Source: Sphingobacteriaceae bacterium (GTDB lineage: Bacteria; Bacteroidota; Bacteroidia; Sphingobacteriales; Sphingobacteriaceae). From it: a stretch of DNA of 64,000 bases. The notes below the pieces were generated by a model. It worked only from the letters and a program-made list of their open reading frames with translations, was not told where the DNA came from and did not search any database. The first letter of the stretch is position 1. The number at the start of each line of letters is the position of its first letter. Positions 9,371 to 18,081 of this stretch are shown one piece after another. The DNA lies in NCBI GenBank assembly GCA_017745075.1, contig JAGIAD010000004.1:1-64000 (forward strand). Reading direction: 5' to 3'. The position numbers and the translations under genes were made by a program.

Positions 9371-10021
9371 TTACCGAAGCTTGTTTTCGAGAGCAAATTT
9401 TAATAATCCTGTTTTCCCTGCTACATTTAGCTTCTGCGCCATGTTTTTCCGGTGTGTATCAACAGTACTTAAAGCGATAAATAATTTTTGAGCGATTTGC
9501 TGTGAAGAGTAATCTTCACTGATCAAATGGAGAATTTCCATTTCCCTGGCGGTTAAATTGTGGCTTTTCTGAAAATGATCCCCATCATTAAATACCGATG
9601 GCTGAACATCTGGTTTTATTTTTTGGAAATGTTTTTCCCCCTGCCTTATTCCAGAAATGATTTTGAACAATGTTCGAGCATCGGTATCTTTCTGAACAAA
9701 TGCCATTACCCCTATAGCTTCGAGCTTGGCCGCTAGTTTGGCGGAATAATACATCGATAAAACCATTATTTTAACCTCAGGAAAGAGTTGCCTGATCTTT
9801 TCTGTGGCAATTTCGCCATCTAAAACCGGCATATTCAGATCAAGTATTAAAATATCCGGAACCTGATGATTCAGGAGGTGTAGAACTTCTTTCCCGTTAG
9901 ATGCCATGCCGATTATTTTAAAATCAGGCTGTTCAGAAAGAATGGCCGACAACCCTTCGGCAAACAGTTTATGATCGTCTGCGATCATTAAGGTAGTAGG
10001 TTTCTGCTCAGTCATATTCAT
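9371..10021 (-). CDS. NarL/LuxR-family response regulator
   Basis: A 216-residue two-domain regulator. The receiver domain has acidic pocket D15-D16, the phospho-acceptor D61 (LILDLNMP) and a conserved Lys (FVQKD). The C-terminal LuxR-type HTH is at about residues 150-212 (LTAREMEILHLISEDYSSQQ, then STVDTHRKNM). Its ATG shares one base with the stop of the upstream sensor kinase gene (TAATG), so the two are co-translated and should form a cognate pair. Target genes are not evident; the adjacent KASIII gene is a candidate on position alone. Confidence 0.93.
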   Translation of the reverse strand: MNMTEQKPTTLMIADDHKLFAEGLSAILSEQPDFKIIGMASNGKEVLHLLNHQVPDILILDLNMPVLDGEIATEKIRQLFPEVKIMVLSMYYSAKLAAKLEAIGVMAFVQKDTDARTLFKIISGIRQGEKHFQKIKPDVQPSVFNDGDHFQKSHNLTAREMEILHLISEDYSSQQIAQKLFIALSTVDTHRKNMAQKLNVAGKTGLLKFALENKLR

Positions 10022-11892
10022 TATTTCAAGGGGATATCAATTACGATGGTGGTACCGTTCTGGTTACTGTCGATCTGGATTTTTCCGTTCAGGTAATTTA
10101 CCCGGGAGAGGATGTTTTGCATGCCCAAACCTTTTTTATCCTCTTCGGGATTAAAACCAATGCCATTATCTTCGGCCATGATGTTGATTCTTTCATCAAA
10201 AGATAAGATCTGTATGGTAGCTTTTGTAGCCAGCGAATGCCTGTTGATGTTGTTTACCAACTCGTTAACAATCCGGTAGATGGTAATTTCGGTCGTGCTT
10301 TCTATAGGCTGTTCTACCTGAAAAACAAATTCGAAAGCAATTTTGCCTGAGTTGTTCAAACTGCTGAAGTGTTCTTTCAGGGTTTCGATCAGGCCCAGTT
10401 GCTCAAAGTTTTTGGGCATTAAGTTATGCGATATCTCCCTTAAATCGGCACAGGCCTTCTCCACCATCCCAATGGTTTGATCGTAAAATATGCGCTCGTT
10501 TTCCGTCAGCTTTAGTGCTTTTTGCTGAAAAGCTGTAATGTTTAATTTGATAATGGATAATGTACCCCCTAAATCATCATGTAGATCGCGGGCCAAACGG
10601 GTTCTTTCGTCTTCCTGTGCATTAAAAATACCGTCCGCGAGGTCAACCTGATGTTTACTTTTTTCTTCGAGCAGGATTTCTTTCTCCTTTTTAAGGAAGT
10701 TATAACGCTGGGTTAAGGCGAATGACAGGAATATAATTTCGGCAGTTAAGCCCACCACTAAGCCATTTGGTTTTAACAGGTTAAAATTGGTAAGGCCAAG
10801 GGTGTTAAAAACATAATTGAACACCCCAAATAAAAGCATTACGGTAGCAATAAAGTAGTACCAGCCCAATTTATAACCCGCCTTAATGCGTTCTACCACG
10901 CAAATAATAAGTACAATAACCGTAAGCAGGGCCAAAAAGTTGTTAATATAAAAAACGGTTTTCTCGAGTGCGATAAACGATTTGAACAGCATGAAAACGG
11001 GTATGATGGCCATCAGCCAGCAAAAACGCTTGTAATAGGTGGTAAAGTGGTACAATTGGCTATTTTCGGAGTTTTGGTTAACGAACAGCTGCATCACCTG
11101 GATCAATAGTCCACAGCTTAACGAAGCCATAATAAGTCGCATATAATCCTGTAAACCAGGTAAATTTGGGTAAAACCACTGGAAGGCGAGCCCTTCCTCT
11201 TCAAGGATAAAAATCAGTGTACAAAAAATATAGATGGCATAATAAAGGTGGATCTTGTCTCTTACAGAGGCATAAAGCAGCAAGTTAAATATGACGGCAA
11301 AAACAAAAATACCGGTATAAAATCCGAATAATGTATGCTGCGGGATTTCGGCCTGGATAATATCAATATCGCGTCCGATTGACATGGGCATGTACATATT
11401 CTGTCCACGTTTGTCGGCCCAGAGGTAAAATGAGGCTTTTTCGTGCGGAGAAAGTACAAGCGGATAAATAAAACTTCTGTTGCGGTACGGACGCTGTTTA
11501 AATGCGAAATGATCGCCGGTTAAACCAAGCGGGTGTATTTTTCCGGCACTGTCTACCTTGAAAAGCTGAAGCCGGTTAATACTTGAGCTCTGTTCTTTAA
11601 ACATGAGATGGACCGATTGGTTTAAGGTATTTTTGATATCGAAAGCAACCCAGTAGTACGACTGGGTATAACCTTTACTAAAAACCTTTCCAACTGTTAA
11701 CGGACTAAGTTTGTTTGCCTGTTTAAGTTTAATAATCGAATCGATGTTGAGGTTTAAATTCCTGTCTTCATAAAAATAACCGTGCTTGCTGATGTTGAAC
11801 TTTTTAGCAGTATCTATCAGAATGGGATTGCCCTGCTGTGCAAGGCATAAATGGAACGGTAATAGTAAGAATAGTAATAAAACTTTATTCAT
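10021..11892 (-). CDS. 7TM-DISM sensor histidine kinase
   Basis: A 623-residue membrane kinase. The start chosen is the internal ATG at 11892, because MNKVLLLFLLLPFHLCLAQ is a good signal peptide; an ATG five codons upstream (11907) is the alternative. A periplasmic 7TMR-DISMED2-like sensor covers about residues 30-170, seven membrane helices about 185-390, and a short coiled coil precedes a HisKA_3 dimerisation domain. The phospho-acceptor His is about residue 438 (RDLHDDLGG). A HATPase_c domain follows (N box ELVNNINRHS, G1 DNGIGF, G2 KGLGMQN). It is paired with the response regulator downstream. The ligand is unknown; related sensors are thought to bind carbohydrates or other small molecules. 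Confidence 0.92.
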   Translation of the reverse strand: MNKVLLLFLLLPFHLCLAQQGNPILIDTAKKFNISKHGYFYEDRNLNLNIDSIIKLKQANKLSPLTVGKVFSKGYTQSYYWVAFDIKNTLNQSVHLMFKEQSSSINRLQLFKVDSAGKIHPLGLTGDHFAFKQRPYRNRSFIYPLVLSPHEKASFYLWADKRGQNMYMPMSIGRDIDIIQAEIPQHTLFGFYTGIFVFAVIFNLLLYASVRDKIHLYYAIYIFCTLIFILEEEGLAFQWFYPNLPGLQDYMRLIMASLSCGLLIQVMQLFVNQNSENSQLYHFTTYYKRFCWLMAIIPVFMLFKSFIALEKTVFYINNFLALLTVIVLIICVVERIKAGYKLGWYYFIATVMLLFGVFNYVFNTLGLTNFNLLKPNGLVVGLTAEIIFLSFALTQRYNFLKKEKEILLEEKSKHQVDLADGIFNAQEDERTRLARDLHDDLGGTLSIIKLNITAFQQKALKLTENERIFYDQTIGMVEKACADLREISHNLMPKNFEQLGLIETLKEHFSSLNNSGKIAFEFVFQVEQPIESTTEITIYRIVNELVNNINRHSLATKATIQILSFDERINIMAEDNGIGFNPEEDKKGLGMQNILSRVNYLNGKIQIDSNQNGTTIVIDIPLK

Positions 11893-12036
11893 TGAGCGGA
11901 TTATCAAAAGATATAATCAATTCCATAAATATAGTAACATAAAGCAACTACTAAATATACCGAATAGTGGGTATATATGCTTTTAGAGTGATAGATTAAT
12001 TTTATATAGTAAATTAAACGACTAAATCTCCATTTC

Positions 12037-12843
12037 ATGAAACTTGAAAATACAGAATTGAAAAACCCGATAATCCTGTTGCTCATACTCCTCTTTTTTT
12101 TTACGTATGTAAAAGCCCAGGACTGCAAGCCTGATTCGACCAAAAGACTGCGTATTACCGCTGCAAATATTCCAAATGATTTTTCCTGTTATATGGAAAT
12201 GACCAGGGGGTGGCATAAATACTATGGATCTGGAGCGTTGATCCATCCCCGGGTAATTATTACGGCCGGACACAACCTGGCATATTTTCCATTTGTAAAA
12301 CGCATCCCATTCTTTCTGTTCAGAGGTACCAGAAAGATCGATTTATATTTTGGTTCTATTGACAGTAATAATTATAAGGCTAAAAGAACATTAAAATTAG
12401 TGAAGGGAAAAAATAAATTTTTTAAATCTGGGTACTGGATAAACGCAAAAACAAACCGCGATTTTTCAATCATTATACTGCCCGATTCTTCCCTTTTTAA
12501 AGAAGTAGGAGGCTGTTATAAGTTTATCCCGGTTAAACCAGAAGAATTGCATACTACGGCCCTAAATCTTACCGGTTCGCCTGGGGATAAAAAATTATTT
12601 GAAATGTGGACCCAATCAACCAATAATTTTTCCATTACGGATTTTTCCTTAAAATATGATCTATTCACTGCAGTAAGAAATAGCGGCTCTCCGGTTTGGA
12701 TACAAAAGAATGGGATTAGATTAGTTGGTGTACACTCAAGAGGTTATAAGGAAGCTGAAAGCTGCAATGAAGCTGTTATGATCAATGAGGATACTTATAA
12801 ACAGGTTGCACTCTGGTGTAAAAGTGCAGGCGTTGAACTCTAG
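12037..12843 (+). CDS. Secreted V8-like serine peptidase (S1 fold)
   Basis: A 268-residue protein with a signal peptide (hydrophobic residues 11-27, cleavage near AQ28). The trypsin-fold triad is recognisable: H79 in ITAGHN, D142 in NRDFSIIILP, S216 in RNSGSPVW. NSGSPV is the glutamyl-endopeptidase (V8) version of GDSGGP. It should be an exported endopeptidase; specificity for Glu is only inferred from family resemblance. It is the first of three consecutive genes for exported proteins (to 14909). A run of nine T (12094-12102) lies inside the signal-peptide codons. Confidence 0.8.
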   Translation: MKLENTELKNPIILLLILLFFFTYVKAQDCKPDSTKRLRITAANIPNDFSCYMEMTRGWHKYYGSGALIHPRVIITAGHNLAYFPFVKRIPFFLFRGTRKIDLYFGSIDSNNYKAKRTLKLVKGKNKFFKSGYWINAKTNRDFSIIILPDSSLFKEVGGCYKFIPVKPEELHTTALNLTGSPGDKKLFEMWTQSTNNFSITDFSLKYDLFTAVRNSGSPVWIQKNGIRLVGVHSRGYKEAESCNEAVMINEDTYKQVALWCKSAGVEL

Positions 12844-12878
12844 CCATTTAAATATTTACCATCTAAAAACGTAATCAG

Positions 12879-13778
12879 ATGAACAAATTATTATCAATTT
12901 TAATCTTATTGTTTGCTGTCGATCAATCTTTTGCACAAACAACAGCTAAAACCAATGACATTGTTGGGCAATCTTATGTAACCAAAACCAGCATTGCGGT
13001 AAAGGTTTACGACCCTTTAACGAAAAAGGTAAATGAAGAGCTCTCATTTTTACTGAATGATGGAATAAAATTCTACATCTATGAGGTTGTTGATAGTGGT
13101 TATATCATTTCTGTATGGGATTTTACTCAGGATGAAGAAAAGAAAACAGCATTTTATAAGCAATTGGGCGTAAACAAGAAGTTAGAAGATGTTAAGCCAG
13201 ATGAATATTATAAAATGCCGAAAACGCAGGTTGGAATAGCCGCTCCAAAAGATTCGGGAAGTCCTTTCGATAAATATAAAAATCTTGCCTATGTTGATCA
13301 GTGGGCAAACAATGCTCAATTCTTTATGTCATTAAAAGATTTTAACAACAGGTGCGAGTCAATCTATCCACATAAGCGAGGATTTACCTGGGGCTTTTTA
13401 ACCCTTCCCATAAAGGCTCGCTTCGGCAATAAAAAAGCGCCATTTACTTTTGAAGAAAAAATTAACTTTGGGGTATCGGCAGGAGTTAAATGGCAACATG
13501 TCGGAACTGTTTATTCTGCAAGTAACCTATTGGGTGGGGTATCTGTTGGTGGTGTGAAGTTAGATAAAGATAATTCAGCATCTGCAGTCTCTTTATCTGC
13601 GGGTTACATGTATCAGTATGATAAGTTTCAGATCGGGATATTTACAGGCCTTGATTTTATTGACAAATCTGGTTCTGTTAATTGGGGTTATCAAGGCAAA
13701 CCATGGCTGGGTTTTGCTATTGGCGTGAGCCTTTTTGGAGAAAGTAAGACATCTGCTTCTACCGATCAAACTCAATAA
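12879..13778 (+). CDS. Exported protein of unknown function
   Basis: A 299-residue protein with a clear signal peptide (MNKLLSILILLFAVDQSFAQ). No family was recognised. Residues about 30-130 are mixed. From about residue 165 the sequence turns into alternating hydrophobic, Gly-rich strands (LLGGVSVGGVKL, AVSLSAGYMYQY, FQIGIFTGLDF), suggesting a small beta-barrel or beta-sandwich at the outer membrane. It lies 35 nt after the V8-like protease gene and 27 nt before the LpxR-like gene, which fits one operon. It could be a substrate, partner or anchor of either neighbour (speculative). Confidence 0.6.
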   Translation: MNKLLSILILLFAVDQSFAQTTAKTNDIVGQSYVTKTSIAVKVYDPLTKKVNEELSFLLNDGIKFYIYEVVDSGYIISVWDFTQDEEKKTAFYKQLGVNKKLEDVKPDEYYKMPKTQVGIAAPKDSGSPFDKYKNLAYVDQWANNAQFFMSLKDFNNRCESIYPHKRGFTWGFLTLPIKARFGNKKAPFTFEEKINFGVSAGVKWQHVGTVYSASNLLGGVSVGGVKLDKDNSASAVSLSAGYMYQYDKFQIGIFTGLDFIDKSGSVNWGYQGKPWLGFAIGVSLFGESKTSASTDQTQ

Positions 13779-13805
13779 AGTAATTCATATAACTATTTAT
13801 CATCT

Positions 13806-14909
13806 ATGACCTCTCTTAAAAATGTGTTTTTGATATTATTTTCAATATTGTCTACAACTTATGGTTCTTTGGCACAAGAAACTGAAAAGCCGTTGCATCG
13901 AGCCGGAATTGTTCTAGACCAGGATTACTTTTTAAAATTCGTAAAACCATCCTATGCCACGGATAGAAATTATACAATGGGTTTAGGCCTGATTTACCAG
14001 GATAAGAAACTTGGTACATCATGGGTTTTTGCTCCGCACAGATTTTTAGCAAAAAAACTTTTTGGTAAAACCTTAAGGGATTATGATATTTACGATGCAA
14101 CAATAATGCTTGCAAACACTACATTCACACCAGAATATTTAGGTAACCTGCATGATCCGGTGAGCGAATTTCAGCGCGAAAACGATCGGCCTTTTGCCAG
14201 TCTGAATATTATCGGTACAAGCTTGGGGTTGCAGGATGATGCCGGGAATAAATTAATGACTTTAGGCATTAATGTAGGCGCTATAGGCTTAAATGTTTCT
14301 AGAGCGGTGCAAACAACCATTCACCGCGATCATTGGTTCGGAAATACAGCAGATATTCCATACGGATGGGAAGGTCAGATTTCAAATGGAGGAGAGCCCA
14401 CCCTCTTGGTTACAGGGAAAAAAGATTGGTTGCTTATTGGCAAGCGTGGAGGAAATGATGTTGGATTTTTTCAGTTAAGCACCAATGCTGAAGTACGTTT
14501 AGGATATTATGTAAGTAGCGGCTTAGGCATTAATGCAAGATTAGGTTTGCTTGATAAGAAAAACTGGGCGGTAAATACCTTGCCAATGGCCAATTTAACA
14601 GGCTTAACCAGTGATAATAAAAATTTGTGGGAATTATACCTCTTAACCGGTGTTAAAGGTAATGCCTGGCTTTACAATGCTTTATTAATGGGGCAGTTTA
14701 AAAATAGTCCTTATACTATAAGCTTTAAGCAACTAAATAAAGGCACTCTCGATTGGAATTTAGGCTTTGGTACCAAAATACCTTTTTGTGGAAAACAGGC
14801 GCTAAGGCTATCTGCTATGGCTGTTGGACGATCACCCGAATTTAATACCGTTAGCGAGTTTAACCGATGGCATACATGGGTAAGCCTCCAGGCATATTAC
14901 GAGTGGTAA
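13806..14909 (+). CDS. LpxR-like lipid A 3'-O-deacylase (DUF2219)
   Basis: A 367-residue protein with a signal peptide (cleavage about residue 23, SLAQ). The DUF2219/LpxR landmarks are in order: DQDYF (38-42), ATDRNYTMGLGL (51-62, compare TDR-YTNG), ENDRPFASL (126-133, compare DRPYAG), a His-bearing segment with H173/H176, and GWEGQISN (188-194). The rest is beta-barrel-like. Known LpxR is an outer-membrane barrel that removes the 3'-acyloxyacyl group of lipid A. The family Asn-Asp pair appears as Q39-D40 here, so activity is not assured. It ends one base before the convergent LUD gene. Confidence 0.75.
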   Translation: MTSLKNVFLILFSILSTTYGSLAQETEKPLHRAGIVLDQDYFLKFVKPSYATDRNYTMGLGLIYQDKKLGTSWVFAPHRFLAKKLFGKTLRDYDIYDATIMLANTTFTPEYLGNLHDPVSEFQRENDRPFASLNIIGTSLGLQDDAGNKLMTLGINVGAIGLNVSRAVQTTIHRDHWFGNTADIPYGWEGQISNGGEPTLLVTGKKDWLLIGKRGGNDVGFFQLSTNAEVRLGYYVSSGLGINARLGLLDKKNWAVNTLPMANLTGLTSDNKNLWELYLLTGVKGNAWLYNALLMGQFKNSPYTISFKQLNKGTLDWNLGFGTKIPFCGKQALRLSAMAVGRSPEFNTVSEFNRWHTWVSLQAYYEW

Positions 14910-15554
14910 TTAACTAAAATCATCAATCAAAAATACAAATAGTTCTTTCGGTCCATGTGCACCTAAAACCAATGTTTTTTCGATGTCGGCAGTTCTGCTC
15001 GGGCCGGTAATATTGCTGATCATGGATGGAACTTGGTTGCCGTATTTGTTTTTTAACAATTGAAAGGCATCTTTAAGATCCAAAACCAATTGGCTTGTTT
15101 TGGCAATTACAATGTGGTGATGTGGGAAAATGCTCAACCTCCTGCCGGCAGCACCGCTGTTGCTTACCATTACACTTCCATTGCGCGCAATCAATGCCTC
15201 GCAAAGGGTAATGCCAACCTCTGCCTGGCCAAAGTCCTTATCGGTTTGGTAAAATGGAAATTCGTACTTGTTTAAGAACTGCTGCAGTTCGGGTTCCCAA
15301 CAGTATATTTTGCGCCACTTAAATTTATCAGCCAGATGGAGCATGTTTTCAAAAAAATCGATCCCATCTTCACAGAAGATAAAATTACCCGATATGGCAG
15401 TAAGCTGTTCGGCAAACAATACCTCTAATTCTTCGGTGTTTTTTTTATACAACGCACTCTCTTCCAAATTAGGATAAGGATTTTCCCGCTTCTCTAATAG
15501 CGCTTTCCTTATCTTTTTTAGTATTTGTTCTTTCGCTGTCGTATTATCCTTCAT
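14910..15554 (-). CDS. LUD-domain protein (LutC/YkgG type)
   Basis: A 214-residue LUD-domain protein. Features include an N-terminal ILKKIRKALLEK helix, the LCEALIARNGSVMVSNS core, and a conserved end reading PSMISNITGPSRTADIEKTL with GAHGPKEL. LutC belongs to the LutABC lactate-oxidation complex, but no lutA or lutB lies nearby, so a lactate role cannot be claimed. It follows ftsH on the same strand with a terminator between them, so it probably has its own transcript. Confidence 0.85.
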   Translation of the reverse strand: MKDNTTAKEQILKKIRKALLEKRENPYPNLEESALYKKNTEELEVLFAEQLTAISGNFIFCEDGIDFFENMLHLADKFKWRKIYCWEPELQQFLNKYEFPFYQTDKDFGQAEVGITLCEALIARNGSVMVSNSGAAGRRLSIFPHHHIVIAKTSQLVLDLKDAFQLLKNKYGNQVPSMISNITGPSRTADIEKTLVLGAHGPKELFVFLIDDFS

Positions 15555-15556
15555 GG

Positions 15557-15593
15557 TAAAAAAAAGCTACCCCAATAATTAAATCAGGGTAGC
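15557..15593 (-). terminator. Terminator after ftsH
   Basis: Read on the minus strand: stem GCTACCC/GGGTAGC (15593-15587 with 15572-15566), an AT-rich loop, then a run of T. It sits between the ftsH stop and the LUD gene. Confidence 0.7.
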
Positions 15594-15618
15594 AAATGTA
15601 ATAATAGAAATTATTTAT

Positions 15619-17634
15619 TTATGCTTCTACCGGAGTAATATGTCCGGGAGTTCCGCTTTCTGCTTGGTTTTCGAATAAACGTTTACCAAAAATCACTTCT
15701 AAATCATCTTTAAATAAAACTTCTTTTTCGATCAAAATATCAGCCAATTGGATCAATTTATCTTTGTTTTCTTCCAATAATTTAATCGCTCTCTGGTACT
15801 GGCCTTCAATTAATGCCGAAATCTCCTTATCGATGGTTAAAGCGGTGTCTTCCGAGTAAGGTTTTGAGAAATTATACTCATTCTGACCCGAAGAGTCGTA
15901 ATAAGTAATGTTACCTAATTTCTCGTTCAAACCATAAATGGTAACCATTGCCCTTGCCTGTTTGTTTACTTTTTCTAAATCACTTAAGGCACCCGTAGAA
16001 ATGGTATCGAACATTACTTTTTCTGCAGCCCTGCCGCCCATTGTGGCACACATTTCATCAAGCATTTGGTGAGGGCGAACAATTAAACGTTCTTCCGGCA
16101 AATACCAGGCCGCACCTAAGCTTTGTCCGCGTGGAACGATCGTAACCTTAACCAATGGTGCCGCATGTTCCAGCAACCAGCTCACTGTAGCGTGACCGGC
16201 TTCGTGAATGGCGATAGCACGTTTTTCACTTGGCGTGATGATTTTGTTTTTCTTTTCTAAACCACCAACAATACGGTCTACCGCATCTAAGAAATCTTGC
16301 TTATCAACAGCCGATTTATTCTTACGGGCTGCAATTAAGGCCGCTTCGTTACAAACATTTGCAATATCGGCACCCGAAAATCCAGGGGTTTGTTTTGCTA
16401 AAAATTCAGTATCAAGCTCCTCTGATTTTTTAAGAGGGGCGATATGAACTTCGAAAATTTGCTTACGCTCGATAACATCCGGTAAATCAACATAGATTTG
16501 CCTGTCGAACCTTCCGGCCCTTAATAATGCTTTATCTAAAACATCTGCACGGTTGGTTGCAGCCAAGATGATAACATGGGTATTGGTTCCGAAACCGTCC
16601 ATTTCAACCAGAAGCTGGTTTAAGGTATTTTCGCGCTCGTCATTTCCGCCCATTACTCCGTTTTTACCACGGGCACGGCCAATGGCATCAATCTCATCAA
16701 TAAAGATAATACATGGCGATTTGTCTTTTGCCTGTTTAAATAAGTCGCGCACACGTGATGCACCAACCCCAACAAACATCTCTACGAAATCAGATCCTGA
16801 TAGAGAGAAGAAAGGAACCTGTGCCTCGCCGGCAACAGCTTTGGCTAACAAGGTTTTACCTGTACCTGGCGAACCTACCAATAAGGCTCCTTTCGGGATT
16901 TTTCCGCCCAGGTCGGTATATTTTTTAGGGTTTTTAAGGAAATCAACAATTTCCATTACTTCCGTTTTTGCTTCTTCTAAACCTGCAACATCGTTAAAAG
17001 TAATGTTTACCTGGCTCTCTTTATCAAATAAAGTTGCTTTTGATTTTCCGATACTGAAAATCTGACCGCCACCGCCTGCTCCACCGCCCATTCTGCGCAT
17101 CATAAAGATCCAGAAACCGATTAAAAGCAATACAGGTAAAATAATGCTTAAAAACCAACTTGCTAATGGATTGCTGCGACTGGTTTTCTCTGCCAATACC
17201 CTGGGTTGGTTAGCAGGAAGGTCTTTTTGCGAATCGGCAAGTTGTTTATCAAGACCGTCCATAGTGCCGGCATTGAAAAACACGATCGGACCATTGTTAG
17301 TATTTACATTAAAGGCACTATTGCTTTTGTATGCATTGTATATTGGTTTTTTCAGACTATCTTTTTTGATATAAACCTCTACCCTTACTAAATCGTCTGA
17401 TTTATATGCAACAACTTTCTGAACATCACCCTTAAGCAACATCTGTTGTTCAAACTTTTGGTAGGTAACCTCTTTACCTCCATCGGTAGTAAATAAAAAC
17501 TGCGCAGCTATAATTGCAATGATAATGGCTGCATAAACCCAGAAAATATTAAATTTTGATCCTTTCTGAGGCTTTTTAGGAATGTTTGGAATTCTTTTTC
17601 CCTGTTTTTCGTTGGTATTTTGATTGTCGTTCAT
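15619..17634 (-). CDS. ftsH: ATP-dependent zinc metalloprotease FtsH
   Basis: A 671-residue membrane-anchored AAA+ protease for membrane-protein quality control. TM1 is about residues 29-47, a periplasmic domain follows, and TM2 is about 160-178. The AAA domain has Walker A GSPGTGKT (about 252-259), Walker B IIFIDEIDAIG and the GRFDRQ sensor region. The M41 zinc site is HEAGH at 477-481, with the downstream DLEK Asp. Length is typical for Bacteroidota. It is 28 nt downstream of rsfS and co-directional, an arrangement common in this phylum. Confidence 0.98.
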   Translation of the reverse strand: MNDNQNTNEKQGKRIPNIPKKPQKGSKFNIFWVYAAIIIAIIAAQFLFTTDGGKEVTYQKFEQQMLLKGDVQKVVAYKSDDLVRVEVYIKKDSLKKPIYNAYKSNSAFNVNTNNGPIVFFNAGTMDGLDKQLADSQKDLPANQPRVLAEKTSRSNPLASWFLSIILPVLLLIGFWIFMMRRMGGGAGGGGQIFSIGKSKATLFDKESQVNITFNDVAGLEEAKTEVMEIVDFLKNPKKYTDLGGKIPKGALLVGSPGTGKTLLAKAVAGEAQVPFFSLSGSDFVEMFVGVGASRVRDLFKQAKDKSPCIIFIDEIDAIGRARGKNGVMGGNDERENTLNQLLVEMDGFGTNTHVIILAATNRADVLDKALLRAGRFDRQIYVDLPDVIERKQIFEVHIAPLKKSEELDTEFLAKQTPGFSGADIANVCNEAALIAARKNKSAVDKQDFLDAVDRIVGGLEKKNKIITPSEKRAIAIHEAGHATVSWLLEHAAPLVKVTIVPRGQSLGAAWYLPEERLIVRPHQMLDEMCATMGGRAAEKVMFDTISTGALSDLEKVNKQARAMVTIYGLNEKLGNITYYDSSGQNEYNFSKPYSEDTALTIDKEISALIEGQYQRAIKLLEENKDKLIQLADILIEKEVLFKDDLEVIFGKRLFENQAESGTPGHITPVEA

Positions 17635-17662
17635 TTGTCTTTGTCAAAAATGGTTGTAAGGG

Positions 17663-18037
17663 CTATGCGCTTTGAAAATTTGTGCTTTCGGCATCTCCCC
17701 AAAGTTCTTCTATGCCATAAAAGTGGCGCTTTTCGGTTTTAAAAATGTGCACAACCACATCAAAATAATCAAGAATAATCCAATCTGCTGATTCAAAACC
17801 TTCTTTATGCCGTGGATCGGCCTGGGTGGCTTTATATATTTCTTTTTCTACACTATCAGCAATAGCTTTTACCTGCGTAGCAGAGTTGGCGCTCGCAATA
17901 ATAAAGTAATCCGCTACTGAAGAATGAATATTTCTTAGATCTAACCGCACTATATCTTCCCCCTTTTTCTCTTGTATGCCGTGAACAGCCAACTCAGATA
18001 GGTATGTAGAAAGGGCTACTATTTTCTTTTTTACCAT
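17663..18037 (-). CDS. rsfS: Ribosome silencing factor RsfS
   Basis: A 124-residue Iojap/RsfS protein. Motifs present are DIVRLDLRNIHSSVADYFII, ANSATQVKAIAD and DWIILDYFDVVVHIF. The family binds ribosomal protein L14 (uL14) on the large subunit and blocks subunit joining in starvation. It lies upstream of ftsH in the same direction and diverges from birA, with start codons about 45 bp apart. Confidence 0.95.
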   Translation of the reverse strand: MVKKKIVALSTYLSELAVHGIQEKKGEDIVRLDLRNIHSSVADYFIIASANSATQVKAIADSVEKEIYKATQADPRHKEGFESADWIILDYFDVVVHIFKTEKRHFYGIEELWGDAESTNFQSA

Positions 18038-18047
18038 TAAAATGCTT

Positions 18048-18055
18048 TAATTTTG
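18048..18055 (+). promoter_or_regulatory. Candidate -7 box for birA
   Basis: TAATTTTG matches TAnnTTTG exactly and ends 26 nt before the TTG start of birA. It lies in the short divergent gap with rsfS. Confidence 0.45.
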
Positions 18056-18081
18056 GAATTAAAATAATATAAATTCAACAC

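Noticed and set aside
14910..15554. Lactate utilisation operon (lutABC)
   Set aside because: Only the LUD/LutC-like gene is present; the neighbours are ftsH and the lpxR-like gene.
16553..17065. 170-codon open frame antisense to ftsH
   Set aside because: It is the complementary shadow of a strongly conserved AAA domain and encodes low-complexity Ser/Pro-rich sequence with no start context.
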